A stretch of 64,000 bases of DNA from Ferrimonas futtsuensis DSM 18154 (GTDB taxonomy: Bacteria; Pseudomonadota; Gammaproteobacteria; Enterobacterales; Shewanellaceae): NCBI RefSeq assembly GCF_000422645.1, contig NZ_AUGL01000023.1:1-64000 (forward strand), in the 5' to 3' direction. Under the pieces are notes generated by a model. That model did not search any database and was not told the origin of the DNA. It saw only the letters and a list, made by a program, of their open reading frames with translations. Every line of letters begins with the position of its first letter. Position 1 is the stretch's first letter. A program made the position numbers and the translations under genes. Shown here piece after piece: positions 24,936-33,789 of this stretch.

Positions 24936-25682
24936 ATGTTGGAATACAGCCCCAAAAAAGATCTTCTCAAGGACAAGGTCATTCTGGTTACCGGCGCCGG
25001 GGCCGGCATTGGTCGACAGGCCGCGTTAAGCTTTGCCAGCCATGGCGCCACTGTGATTCTGCTCGGCCGCAGTGTGAAAAAACTTGAGGCCGTTTACGAC
25101 GAAATTGAAGCCTTGGGCGCTCCTCAGCCCGCCATCATCCCTCTGGATATGCAAGGGGCCACCGAGGAACACTACCGGGACATGACCGACACCATCGAAG
25201 GCCAGTTTGGCCGTTTGGATGGTGTGCTGCACAACGCCGGTCAACTGGGCAGCCTCACCCCCATGGACCAGGTCCCGCTGGATATGTTTGAAGAGGTGAT
25301 GAAGGTCAATGTGACCGCCCAGTTCATGATGACCAAGGCACTGCTGGCTCTGCTGAAGAAGCAGGACAAGGCCTCGGTGATCTTCACCTCTTCCGGCGTC
25401 GGCCGCAAAGGACGGGCATTCTGGGGGCCCTACGCCATCTCCAAGTTTGCCACCGAAGGGATGATGCAGGTGCTGGCCGATGAGCTGGACGGCAGCGGCA
25501 TCCGGGTGAACTGCATCAATCCAGGGGCGACCCGCACCAGGATGCGTGCCCTGGCCTACCCGGCAGAGAACCCACAGACCCTGAGGGCCCCGGACGAGAT
25601 CATGCCCCTCTATCTCTACCTGATGGGCGATGACAGCCTGGACGTTCACGGCCAGAGCCTGGACGCCCAACCGAAAACGTAA
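24936..25682 (+). CDS. yciK: YciK-family short-chain dehydrogenase/reductase
   Basis: A 248-residue classical SDR. The NAD(P)-binding motif is TGAGAGIG (about residues 19-26) and NAG lies near residue 91. The catalytic Ser is in FTSSGVG and the YxxxK box is YAISK. The sequence runs as in YciK of enterics, whose substrate is unknown. GGAAGG lies upstream of the ATG. It is monocistronic, ended by a strong hairpin. Confidence 0.92.
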   Translation: MLEYSPKKDLLKDKVILVTGAGAGIGRQAALSFASHGATVILLGRSVKKLEAVYDEIEALGAPQPAIIPLDMQGATEEHYRDMTDTIEGQFGRLDGVLHNAGQLGSLTPMDQVPLDMFEEVMKVNVTAQFMMTKALLALLKKQDKASVIFTSSGVGRKGRAFWGPYAISKFATEGMMQVLADELDGSGIRVNCINPGATRTRMRALAYPAENPQTLRAPDEIMPLYLYLMGDDSLDVHGQSLDAQPKT

Positions 25683-25694
25683 AAGGCTTCAAGC

Positions 25695-25731
25695 AAAAAG
25701 TGCGGTTTTCCCTTTGGTGAACCGCACTTTT
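25695..25731. terminator. Terminator after yciK
   Basis: AAAAGTGCGGTT and AACCGCACTTTT form a 12-bp stem around a 12-base loop, just after the stop, with T residues built into the 3' arm. Confidence 0.8.
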
Positions 25732-25951
25732 CCAGGAAGATCACAGAACTGCCCCCCTTAACCTGCCTCAGAAAAACTCTCAGGTGCATTTATTGTAATG
25801 CAATGATAATTTTGTACTTTCTTAACTAAAGTTGAGACAAAACCCAGACGCGTTTTGTACAAAAGCCCAACAGAGATCAGTCAAACCCATGAAATGGACC
25901 TTGTCGGTTGACCGACCTGCCTCGCCGCAACCAACGGCCTCAGGGCGAGCG

Positions 25952-28531
25952 ATGAAGATCAGGCGCTACAGCATGCTGATGGCGGCCCTGGTGTTTCTCT
26001 TTACCCTTGGGCTGACCCTGAGTGCCACCCAGACCATAGACAATTACGAGGCGGAGAAGCGTCGCGCCAAGGTGTACGATTTTCTGAGCAGCGCCGAGGA
26101 GCGTATGGTCTCGGAAGTGGCCAAGATCCACTCAGCCATCTACCTGGCCGCCTCCTCCATCCAGCGTATTCACCATGCCGAGCCGGAGGTACTGAAGCAG
26201 CGGTTTCACCGGCTGGCCTATCTGATTCTGCAGAACAACCCCTCGGTGGTTGGGCTGGATCTGGCCCCGGACAGCCGCATCTGGGCGGTCTACCCCGATC
26301 AGCCCCACCCCGGCCTGGGCGAGGAGATCAGTGGGCAACACTCCACCCGGGAAGCTGTCCGGCTCAGGCGAGCGGTGATGGGAGGCCCCTATTCGCTGTA
26401 TGCGGGGGGCACCGGCCTGGTTCTGAGCCAGCCCATCTTCGTCAATGATCAACACCAGCAGAGCACCACCCCGTCAGACGGCACCCGATTCTGGGGGTTC
26501 ATCAACGCGGTGATGCGCTTTGGCGACAGCAAGTTACTCGACGGTCTCAACCTGCTGGCCGGCGACAGCATCAACTACAGCCTCTACTGCGGCAACCTGA
26601 TCTCTGAACACGTCTACAACAACACCGGCAAGCCGGTGGAGACGGGGCAGAGCCGCAGCTTTCTGGTTAATGGCCTGCAGTGTCAGCTGAGGGCAGAAAG
26701 CCTGGAGGAGGTCAATCACCCCATCTCCTTCCTGTTTATTCTTATCTGTGGCCTGGTGACCTCCTCGCTGATCAGCCTGTGGATCCTGCAGCAGGGCAAC
26801 ATCAAATACCGGCTGGAGCAGCAGGTGGCCCAGAAGACTCAGGCGCTGCTGGACTCCGAGCTGCAGTTTCGGGAGCTCTCCGAACGTTCCCTTACCGGCA
26901 TCTTCATCATCACCCATGGCCGCTTCACCTATGTGAACCCCAGGGCCGCGGATATGATCGGTTACACCCCCGACGAGCTGCTGGCTCTCAAGGACCTCTC
27001 CGAGCTGATCCACTACCAGGACTTCCTGCACATTAAGGACTGGCTGGATGCCCCCAAAGAGACCTCAGAAGAGGCGGGGCTGGGGCCTCACCTGCACCGC
27101 CGCATCCGCTGCTTCGCCAAGACCGGCCAGACCAAACACCTGGAGTTCTACTGCGTCACCACAGAGTACAAGGGTGAGATCGCCATCTTCGGATCCATGC
27201 TGGATGTCACCACCCAGGTGGCCGCCGAAAAGAAGATCACCTATCAGGCCTACTACGATCAGCTCACCGGCCTGCCCAACCGCGCCTCCTTTCAGCAAAG
27301 GCTGCGCCAGAGCATCAGTCACGGCCGAAATGGCCGCATGGCACTGATGTTCATCGACCTCGACAAGTTCAAGACCATCAACGACAGCCTGGGCCATGAC
27401 TCCGGCGACCAACTGCTGAAGCTGGCGGCCAGCCGGCTGCGCCGCACCCTGAGAAGCCGCGACTTTGTCGCCCGGGTCGGCGGCGATGAGTTCGCCATCC
27501 TGCTGGAGCAATATGAGGACAAGGCCCAGATTGAGCACATTGCCCAGCGCGCCATTGAGTCCTTCAAAGAGCCGTTCACTCTTAAGGAGAAGAACTTCTA
27601 CATCGGCCTGAGCATCGGCATCTGCCTCTACCCCAGTGACGGTGGCGATGCCGAAACCCTGCTGAAGAACGCCGACATCTCCATGTACCTGGCCAAGGGC
27701 AATGGTGGCAGCGCCTACAAGTTCTTCGATGAGAGCGAATCCCACCTGTTCTACGGCAAGCTGGATCTGGAGAATGAGCTGCGCAAGGCACTGAACCAGG
27801 GGGGACTGCACCTGGAGTTCCAGCCCCAGAACTCACTGGTCAATGGCGACATCGTCGGCACGGAAGCCCTGGTACGCTGGTATCACCCCATCAAGGGGCG
27901 CATTCCACCGGTGGAGTTTATTCCGGTGGCGGAGGAGAGCAGCCTGATCCTGGAGCTGGACCGCTATGTGCTCGAACGGGGCTGCCGCCAGCTGGCCCGC
28001 TGGCACAGAGAGGGGCTGGACGTCAGGCTGGCCATCAACATCTCCTCCGCCCAGTTGGAGAAGGGGGACCTGCTTGGGCTAGTGCGCCGCTGCCTGGAAC
28101 AACACGAAATCATCCCCAACCGTCTGGAGCTGGAGATCACCGAAAACTCGCTGATCCGCAATCCGGATGAAGCCGCCGCCACCCTCAAGGGGTTGCAGCA
28201 GCTCGGGGTCAGCATCGCCATCGACGACTTCGGCACCGGCTACTCCTCCTTTGCCCTGCTCAAGGACTTGCCCATCAACAAGATCAAGCTGGACAAGACC
28301 TTCATCGACGCCATCGAGACCGATGACAAGGACAGGAAAATCATCAACACCATCGGCGAACTGGCCCGCTCGCTGCAGCTGCAATTGATCGCCGAGGGGG
28401 TCGAGACCGACACCCAGGTGATGAGGCTGCTCGAATGCGGCTGTTACCAGGGGCAGGGCTTCCTGTTCAGCCGCCCACTGAGCGCCGTAGACTATGAACA
28501 GCTGCTCCGGGAAAGTCGGCTTATAGTCTGA
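25952..28531 (+). CDS. Membrane sensor with PAS, GGDEF and EAL domains
   Basis: A cyclic-di-GMP enzyme of about 860 residues. Membrane helices at about 7-27 and 258-280 flank a periplasmic sensor. A PAS domain (about 305-420) precedes the GGDEF domain, whose GGDEF signature near residue 510 is intact, with an RxxD inhibitory site (RSRD) five residues before it. The EAL domain starts at EALVRW near residue 638 and keeps the metal and base residues: NISS, ELEITEN, DDFGTGYSS, KLDKTF and EGVET. Both synthesis and breakdown look possible. The start at 25952 follows AGGGCGAGCG; longer frames up to 25832 lack membrane-signal logic. Signal unknown. Confidence 0.9.
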   Translation: MKIRRYSMLMAALVFLFTLGLTLSATQTIDNYEAEKRRAKVYDFLSSAEERMVSEVAKIHSAIYLAASSIQRIHHAEPEVLKQRFHRLAYLILQNNPSVVGLDLAPDSRIWAVYPDQPHPGLGEEISGQHSTREAVRLRRAVMGGPYSLYAGGTGLVLSQPIFVNDQHQQSTTPSDGTRFWGFINAVMRFGDSKLLDGLNLLAGDSINYSLYCGNLISEHVYNNTGKPVETGQSRSFLVNGLQCQLRAESLEEVNHPISFLFILICGLVTSSLISLWILQQGNIKYRLEQQVAQKTQALLDSELQFRELSERSLTGIFIITHGRFTYVNPRAADMIGYTPDELLALKDLSELIHYQDFLHIKDWLDAPKETSEEAGLGPHLHRRIRCFAKTGQTKHLEFYCVTTEYKGEIAIFGSMLDVTTQVAAEKKITYQAYYDQLTGLPNRASFQQRLRQSISHGRNGRMALMFIDLDKFKTINDSLGHDSGDQLLKLAASRLRRTLRSRDFVARVGGDEFAILLEQYEDKAQIEHIAQRAIESFKEPFTLKEKNFYIGLSIGICLYPSDGGDAETLLKNADISMYLAKGNGGSAYKFFDESESHLFYGKLDLENELRKALNQGGLHLEFQPQNSLVNGDIVGTEALVRWYHPIKGRIPPVEFIPVAEESSLILELDRYVLERGCRQLARWHREGLDVRLAINISSAQLEKGDLLGLVRRCLEQHEIIPNRLELEITENSLIRNPDEAAATLKGLQQLGVSIAIDDFGTGYSSFALLKDLPINKIKLDKTFIDAIETDDKDRKIINTIGELARSLQLQLIAEGVETDTQVMRLLECGCYQGQGFLFSRPLSAVDYEQLLRESRLIV

Positions 28532-28540
28532 TCCCGACAC

Positions 28541-28570
28541 AAAAAAACCAGCCTGATGGCTGGTTTTTTT
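28541..28570. terminator. Bidirectional terminator between GGDEF/EAL gene and rluB
   Basis: ACCAGCC-TGAT-GGCTGGT has a run of seven A before it and seven T after it, serving both converging genes. Confidence 0.9.
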
Positions 28571-28592
28571 ATGGGAAACGCCTAAGTCGCGT

Positions 28593-29456
28593 TTAGCGCT
28601 TGGGACTCCGGCCGCGGCTGTGCTTGTTCACCGCCCGGCGGATCTTACCAGTCTTGATCTTGGCCTTACGACGGGCAGACTGCTTGTCCTTATCCATCAG
28701 GGAACGGCTTTCCGGATCCAGCTCCACCAGGGTACGCAGGTAGTTCACCTGCTCCAGGGGCAGCTCAGTCCAGCCGCCACGAGGCAGACCTTTGGGCAGG
28801 GTGATGTCACCATAACGGATACGCATCAAACGGGACACCTGCAGGCCCTGACTCTCCCACAGACGGCGCACTTCGCGATTACGTCCTTCGCTCAGCACCG
28901 CGTGGTACCAATGGTTCAAACCTTCACCACCGGCAGCAATCAGACGCTTGAAACTGGCTGGACCGTCATCCAGCTCAACGCCGCCGCGCAGCGCACGCAG
29001 GTTGTCTTCAGACACTTCACCGAATACCCGCACCGCGTACTCACGCTCCACTTCCCGGGAGGGGTGCATCAGTCGGTTGGCCAGTTCACCGTCGGTGGTA
29101 AACAGCAGCAGGCCCGAGGTGTTGATGTCCAATCGGCCCACCGCTACCCAGCGACTGCCCTTCACCTGGGGCAGACGGTCAAAGACCGTGGGACGACCTT
29201 GAGGGTCGGTACGGGTACACAGCTCCCCTTCCGGCTTGTAGTAGGCCAGAACCCGGCAGATGACGTCGTCTTCCGTCTGGATGGACACCAGGTGACCGTC
29301 GATGCGCACCTGCAGGTCAACGCCGGTTTCAATCCGGTCACCCAGCTTGGCCACGCTGCCGTTCACACTGACTCGCCCAGCCTCAATAACGGCTTCCATC
29401 TCACGACGGGAACCGTGGCCGGCACGAGCTAACACCTTCTGTAGCTTTTCGCTCAT
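28593..29456 (-). CDS. rluB: 23S rRNA pseudouridine(2605) synthase
   Basis: A 287-residue RsuA-type pseudouridine synthase. An N-terminal S4 RNA-binding domain (about residues 3-60, [18 protein letters not shown]) is followed by the catalytic domain with [14 protein letters not shown], whose Asp is the nucleophile. The C-terminal tail is very basic ([17 protein letters not shown]), as in RluB. Last gene of rnm-yciO-scpA-scpB-rluB, 12 bp after scpB; the scpB-rluB pairing is widespread. Confidence 0.93.
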   Translation of the reverse strand: MSEKLQKVLARAGHGSRREMEAVIEAGRVSVNGSVAKLGDRIETGVDLQVRIDGHLVSIQTEDDVICRVLAYYKPEGELCTRTDPQGRPTVFDRLPQVKGSRWVAVGRLDINTSGLLLFTTDGELANRLMHPSREVEREYAVRVFGEVSEDNLRALRGGVELDDGPASFKRLIAAGGEGLNHWYHAVLSEGRNREVRRLWESQGLQVSRLMRIRYGDITLPKGLPRGGWTELPLEQVNYLRTLVELDPESRSLMDKDKQSARRKAKIKTGKIRRAVNKHSRGRSPKR

Positions 29457-29468
29457 GAATTCTCTTCT

Positions 29469-30047
29469 TTAATGTACGGGGTCCTGAACCGCGCCCCCGC
29501 TGAGCAGGGCCTCGATGGCACCCTCATCACTCAGTGGTGGCAGGTCACTCAGACTCCCCAGGCAAAAATAATGCAAAAACGCATCCGTGGTGGCATAGAG
29601 GGCGGGCCGTCCCGGCACCTCCTTATGACCTACCACTTTCACCCAATCTCTCTCCATCAGGGTGCGGATGATATTGGAACTCACCGCCACCCCACGTATC
29701 TTCTCAATCTGTCCCCGGGTCACCGGCTGGCGATAGGCGATCAGCGCCAGGGTCTCCAGCAGTGCCCGAGAGTATCTGGGCGCCCTCTCCTGCCACAGCG
29801 CGGAAAGGGGATCACTCAGATCCGTATTGCTCTGGAAACGGTAGCCACCGGCCACCTGCACCAGATTGATGCCTCGTCCGGCATAATCGGACTCCAGCTC
29901 ATCCAACACCTCATTGATCCGCCCCAGGGTCACCTGGAACGCCGCCAGTACCCCCTGGCGCAGCCCCTTGGCACTCAAGGGAGCGTCCGCCACAAACAAG
30001 GCGGCCTCAATCAGCTGCTTAAGCTGGGCATCATTAATTTTGCTCAC
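29469..30047 (-). CDS. scpB: Segregation and condensation protein B
   Basis: A kleisin-associated subunit with two winged helices; with ScpA it would regulate an SMC-type condensin. The 192 residues contain the usual LIEAALFVADAPLS opening and ETLALIAYRQPVTRGQIEKI. It overlaps scpA by four bases, so expression is coupled. The SMC partner is not in this window; in bacteria that use MukBEF, ScpAB is normally absent, so its presence suggests an SMC-ScpAB system. Confidence 0.93.
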   Translation of the reverse strand: MSKINDAQLKQLIEAALFVADAPLSAKGLRQGVLAAFQVTLGRINEVLDELESDYAGRGINLVQVAGGYRFQSNTDLSDPLSALWQERAPRYSRALLETLALIAYRQPVTRGQIEKIRGVAVSSNIIRTLMERDWVKVVGHKEVPGRPALYATTDAFLHYFCLGSLSDLPPLSDEGAIEALLSGGAVQDPVH

Positions 30048-30847
30048 GCCCTTGCCCTCACGTGGATCTGGCTCATGGGTTTCACCTGTTGAATCTCCAC
30101 CAGGCTCTCCTTGGAGAGTTCCAAAACGGCCAGGAAGGTCACCACCACACCGGCGCGCCCCTCCCGGGGCTCAAACAGGCTGACAAAGGGCGTAAACCGG
30201 TCGGCACTGAGCAGACTCATGATCCGGCTCATCCGCTCCCGGGTGGAGAGGGCTTCCCGCTCCACCTGATGCTGTTCAAACAGTTCCGCCTTGGACAGCA
30301 CGCCTCGCAAGGCGTCCAGCAGTTCATCCAGGCTCACCTCAGGCGGCACCACGCGAGGCACCAGGTTGGCCGCCCGTCCAGCGTGCGCCACCCAGGTGTC
30401 CCGCTCCACTCTGGGCAGGGTATCCATCTGCTCTGCGGCGGTCTTGATCACCTCATAGGCCTGCAGTTGGCGGATCAGCACCATGCGCGGATCCTCCTCT
30501 TCGCCCTCCTCCGTCTCCGGCTTAGGCAGCAGCATCCGCGACTTGATCTCAGCCAGGGTCGCCGCCATCACCAGATACTCGCCCGCCAACTCCATCTGAA
30601 GATGGTCCATCAGGGCGATGTAATCCATGTATTGACGGGTGATGTCGAACACCGGCAGATCCACAATGTCCAGCTTGTGGCGCCGGATAAGGTAGAGCAG
30701 CAGATCCAGAGGCCCTTCAAACGCCTCCAGAATCACCTCCAGGGCGTCCGGCGGGATATAGAGGTCCGCCGGCAGCTCCACCAGGGGCTTGCCTCGGACC
30801 ACCGCCAGAGGCAGGGGCGGCTGAACTGTCAGTGGAGCTTGGCTCAT
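30044..30847 (-). CDS. scpA: Segregation and condensation protein A (kleisin)
   Basis: The 267-residue kleisin subunit of the SMC-ScpAB complex. The N-terminal region has the family motif FEGPLDLLLYLIRRHKLDI, followed by MAATLAEIKSRMLLP. The C-terminal winged helix binds the SMC head. It is preceded by yciO and overlaps scpB. Confidence 0.94.
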   Translation of the reverse strand: MSQAPLTVQPPLPLAVVRGKPLVELPADLYIPPDALEVILEAFEGPLDLLLYLIRRHKLDIVDLPVFDITRQYMDYIALMDHLQMELAGEYLVMAATLAEIKSRMLLPKPETEEGEEEDPRMVLIRQLQAYEVIKTAAEQMDTLPRVERDTWVAHAGRAANLVPRVVPPEVSLDELLDALRGVLSKAELFEQHQVEREALSTRERMSRIMSLLSADRFTPFVSLFEPREGRAGVVVTFLAVLELSKESLVEIQQVKPMSQIHVRARA

Positions 30848-30894
30848 ATCAGGCGGCGCTATTATAGGCGTTCAAGGGTAAAAAGCTAACCATA

Positions 30895-31515
30895 CTATAA
30901 AAAGGGTGTGGGGTCGCCCGCGCCTTCCCGGACCAGCTGCACATCATCGTCACTGCAATCCACCACTGTAGTGGGGCTCTCACTCAGGTAACCACCATGG
31001 ATGATCAGGTCGACCTGGTGCTCCAGGCGATCGCGCACCTCCTCAGGATCGGACTCGGCAAACTCCTTGCCGGGCAGAATCAGGGTGCTGGACATCATCG
31101 GCTCCCCCAGGGCTTCCAGCAGCGCCAGAGCGATGGCGTTATCGGGAATCCGGATGCCGATGGTCTTACGCTTCTCGTTCAGCAGGCGGCGGGGCACCTC
31201 CTTGGTGCCTTTGAAGATAAAGGTGTAGGGACCCGGCGTGTTGTTGCGCAGCAGGCGAAACGCCAGGTTATCCACCTTGGCATAGAGGGACAGCTCCGAC
31301 AGGTCGCGGCACATCAGAGTAAAATTGTGGTCACTGTCGATCTGACGGATACGGCAGATCTGGTCCAGGGCCTTCTTATTCCCCAGGGCACAGCCGATGG
31401 CGTAACCGGAATCGGTGGGGTAGATCACCACCCCACCGCCTCGCACGATGGCAACCGCCTGATTGATCAGGCGCGTCTGCGGCGTCTCAGGGTGTACATA
31501 GAAAAACTGGCTCAT
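30895..31515 (-). CDS. yciO: YciO, Sua5/YrdC/YciO-family protein
   Basis: A 206-residue protein with the YrdC-like fold: YPTDSGYAIGC near residue 34, KALDQICRIRQ, and TIGIRIPDN later. Related Sua5/TsaC proteins make threonylcarbamoyl-AMP for tRNA t6A; the role of YciO itself is unsettled. It lies 15 bp after rnm. The RBS is GGAGG ahead of the ATG. Confidence 0.9.
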   Translation of the reverse strand: MSQFFYVHPETPQTRLINQAVAIVRGGGVVIYPTDSGYAIGCALGNKKALDQICRIRQIDSDHNFTLMCRDLSELSLYAKVDNLAFRLLRNNTPGPYTFIFKGTKEVPRRLLNEKRKTIGIRIPDNAIALALLEALGEPMMSSTLILPGKEFAESDPEEVRDRLEHQVDLIIHGGYLSESPTTVVDCSDDDVQLVREGAGDPTPFL

Positions 31516-31530
31516 TGCTCCTCCAGATAC

Positions 31531-32361
31531 TTATTGTTCTTGGTATAGCTTCTGCCAGACGCCGGGCAGATCCGGCAACTGCAGGTGCCGGCCCAACTCG
31601 ACCCAGCGGCCCGGCTGATGAAAGTCACTGCCAACCGAAGCCAGCAATTGATGTTCCCGGCACAGCTGTGCCAGGAAACTGCGTTCGTTCTGGGGCTGCT
31701 GACACAGCACCACCTCCATGGCATCCCCGCCCACCTCACTGAACAGGGTCAGCAGTTTGCGCAACCACTTGTTGGACAGTTGGTAGCGCCCGGGGTGTGC
31801 CAGCACCGCCAGCCCGCCGGCCCCCTGAATGACCGACACCGCCGTGGCAATGTCGCACCAGTCATTGGGCACATAGCCCGGTTTGCCCCGGCCCAGGTAT
31901 TTGTCAAAAGCCTGCTGCTGAGTGGTCACCAGACCTCGCTCCAGTAATACCCGAGAGAAGTGGCCCCGGCCCACGGTGGCGCCGTTGGCCTTACGCACCG
32001 CCTCCTCCCAGACGCCGGCGATCCCCTTCTTGGCCAGACGGTTGCCCATCTCCTTGGCCCGCAGATCCCGGCGGCGGCGCTGTTCGGCCAGCAACTGCTG
32101 CAACTCGGCGTTCTCCTCATCGAACCCCAACCCCACCACATGGATGTCAAAGCTGTGCCACTTGGTGGAGATCTCCACGCCGCTGATCAGGGTCAGCGCA
32201 CTGCTCCGGGCCGCCTCACGGGCCTCCGCCAGGCCGGCGGTGGTGTCATGGTCGGTGATGGCCAGCACATCCACCTGCTGGTTGAGAGCCCGACCCACCA
32301 ACTCAGACGGGGTGAGGGTGCCATCGGATGCGGTGGTGTGGGAGTGAAAATCAAACTTCAT
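31531..32361 (-). CDS. rnm: PHP-domain 5'-3' exonuclease RNase AM (YciV)
   Basis: A 276-residue PHP protein. Metal-binding motifs are DFHSHTTASDG at the N-terminus, ITDHDT at about residue 36, VLAHPGRY at about residue 190, and the C-terminal GSDFHQPGRW. In E. coli this enzyme (Rnm/TrpH) matures the 5' ends of rRNA and also cleaves 3',5'-bisphosphonucleotides. It lies back to back with the trp operon, which matches the old trpH name. Confidence 0.92.
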   Translation of the reverse strand: MKFDFHSHTTASDGTLTPSELVGRALNQQVDVLAITDHDTTAGLAEAREAARSSALTLISGVEISTKWHSFDIHVVGLGFDEENAELQQLLAEQRRRRDLRAKEMGNRLAKKGIAGVWEEAVRKANGATVGRGHFSRVLLERGLVTTQQQAFDKYLGRGKPGYVPNDWCDIATAVSVIQGAGGLAVLAHPGRYQLSNKWLRKLLTLFSEVGGDAMEVVLCQQPQNERSFLAQLCREHQLLASVGSDFHQPGRWVELGRHLQLPDLPGVWQKLYQEQ

Positions 32362-32531
32362 GGGCAGTTGGGTGTTCTCTTGAGTGACTACTGCAGGAAT
32401 TGCATAAAACAGTCTGTACAGACAATACGATAGCTATATTGTACTTCACTTTGACACCAAGATGGGGGCCAATCTGGCCTCGGGACGCCCAGTGCGACTT
32501 TTGCGACGGCAATCACCGGCTGAATCCAGGG

Positions 32532-32560
32532 TTGACACCATTAGCCGCCTCGGGTTACTG
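32532..32560 (+). promoter_or_regulatory. Predicted trp operon promoter
   Basis: TTGACA (32532-32537), 17 bp, TTACTG (32555-32560), about 45 bp before the leader peptide. The -10 region lies in an imperfect dyad GGTTACTGTCCGTGTAAACC that could be a TrpR operator; this last point is weak. Confidence 0.62.
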
Positions 32561-32606
32561 TCCGTGTAAACCTTCTGCGTAAACTTGAAATTACGGACTC
32601 TCTAAC

Positions 32607-32690
32607 GTGACTCAGGCAACTCTGTTTAACATTCAGTGGTGGTGGCACATCCCAAACAAGCGGGAAGTGCGCTGGACTGTGCCTGAGTAA
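32607..32690 (+). CDS. trpL: trp operon leader peptide
   Basis: A 27-codon frame from GTG at 32607 to TAA at 32688-32690, product (M)TQATLFNIQWWWHIPNK and onward. Three consecutive Trp codons at residues 11-13 and a fourth at 23 are the hallmark of a tryptophan attenuation leader: ribosome stalling at low tryptophan would favour the antiterminator. It is followed within 30 bp by a strong terminator and then by the trp genes. The RBS is weak, so the GTG start is inferred. Confidence 0.85.
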   Translation: MTQATLFNIQWWWHIPNKREVRWTVPE

Positions 32691-32715
32691 CAGAGAACAG
32701 AAACCAGACAACGAA

Positions 32716-32746
32716 AACCCGCTTTGTAACCAAAGCGGGTTTTTTT
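32716..32746 (+). terminator. trp attenuator
   Basis: AACCCGCTTTG and CAAAGCGGGTT form an 11-bp stem with a four-base loop, followed by a T-run. It lies between trpL and the first structural gene, the position expected for a transcription attenuator. Confidence 0.92.
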
Positions 32747-32772
32747 ATATCTATTTGACGGAACAATCAGCC

Positions 32773-33789
32773 ATGATCATCATTCTCAAGCCACATGCCA
32801 GCAAAGAAGACGCTCAGCAACTGCTGAGCCAGATTGAAGCCAAAGGGCTCAAACCCCTTTACATGCCAGGTGTGGAGCGTACCGTTCTCGGCGCCCTGGG
32901 TGATGAACGTGTATTGCAATCTTTACACCTGGAGAGCCACCCCCTGGTGGATGAGGTCAAACCCATCCTCTCCTCCTACAAGCTGGTGAGTCGCGAACTC
33001 TACCCCATCGATACCCGGGTCAAGATTGGCCGCCACGCCGTCGGCGGAGAGGGCTTCACCGTGATCGCCGGTCCCTGTGCCGTGGAAAGTCAGGCCCAGC
33101 TCGATGGCATCGCCGACTATCTGACCCACCACCCGGTTGCCGCCATCCGTGGCGGGGCCTACAAGCCGCGCACCAGCCCCTACAGCTTCCAGGGCCTGGG
33201 TGAGGAGGGGCTGAAGATCTTAAAGGCCACCAGCGAACGCAGCGGCCTGCCCACGGTTTCCGAAGTGGTGGACGCGGCCGACGCCGAGCTGATGGCCCAG
33301 TATGTGGATTGCCTGCAGATCGGCGCCCGCAACATGCAGAACTTCCGCCTGCTGGAAGCGGTAGGCAAGCTGGACACTCCGGTACTGCTCAAGCGCGGCA
33401 TGAGCGCCACCATCGAGGAGCTGCTGCTGGCCGCCGAGTACATCGTCAACGCCGGCAACCCCAATGTCATCCTGTGTGAGCGGGGCATCCGCACCTATGA
33501 GACCGCCACCCGCAACACCCTGGACCTGAATGCCGTCGCCTACCTCAAGCGCAAGACCCACTTGCCGGTGCTGGTGGACCCCAGCCACGGCACCGGCGTC
33601 CGCGAGCTGGTGATCCCCCTGGCCCGTGCCGCCGCCGCGGTCGGCGCCGACGGCATCATCGTCGAGACCCACACCAACCCGGCCCAGGCCCTTTCCGATG
33701 GACATCAAAACCTGGATCCTCAACAATTTGATGACCTGATGTCCTCTTTGAAACCCTTTGTGGAAGCCGCGGGAAGGAGCCTGAAGTGA
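32773..33789 (+). CDS. DAHP synthase, type I-beta (AroF-like), trp operon member
   Basis: A 338-residue enzyme of the Bacillus/Thermotoga-like class. An N-terminal ferredoxin-like regulatory domain (about residues 1-75, MIIILKPHASKEDAQQLL) precedes the barrel with VIAGPCAVESQAQLD, RGGAYKPRTSPYSFQG, LKRGMSATIEE and VDPSHGTG. It makes DAHP, the entry compound of the shikimate pathway, so its place behind the trp attenuator couples precursor supply to tryptophan need. The ATG at 32773 is preferred; a TTG at 32755 is possible. It overlaps trpE by four bases (GTGA). Confidence 0.92.
   Translation: MIIILKPHASKEDAQQLLSQIEAKGLKPLYMPGVERTVLGALGDERVLQSLHLESHPLVDEVKPILSSYKLVSRELYPIDTRVKIGRHAVGGEGFTVIAGPCAVESQAQLDGIADYLTHHPVAAIRGGAYKPRTSPYSFQGLGEEGLKILKATSERSGLPTVSEVVDAADAELMAQYVDCLQIGARNMQNFRLLEAVGKLDTPVLLKRGMSATIEELLLAAEYIVNAGNPNVILCERGIRTYETATRNTLDLNAVAYLKRKTHLPVLVDPSHGTGVRELVIPLARAAAAVGADGIIVETHTNPAQALSDGHQNLDPQQFDDLMSSLKPFVEAAGRSLK

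Noticed and set aside
32411..32422. GTCTGTACAGAC palindrome in front of rnm as a LexA site
   Set aside because: The LexA consensus needs CTGT-N8-ACAG; here the arms are adjacent.
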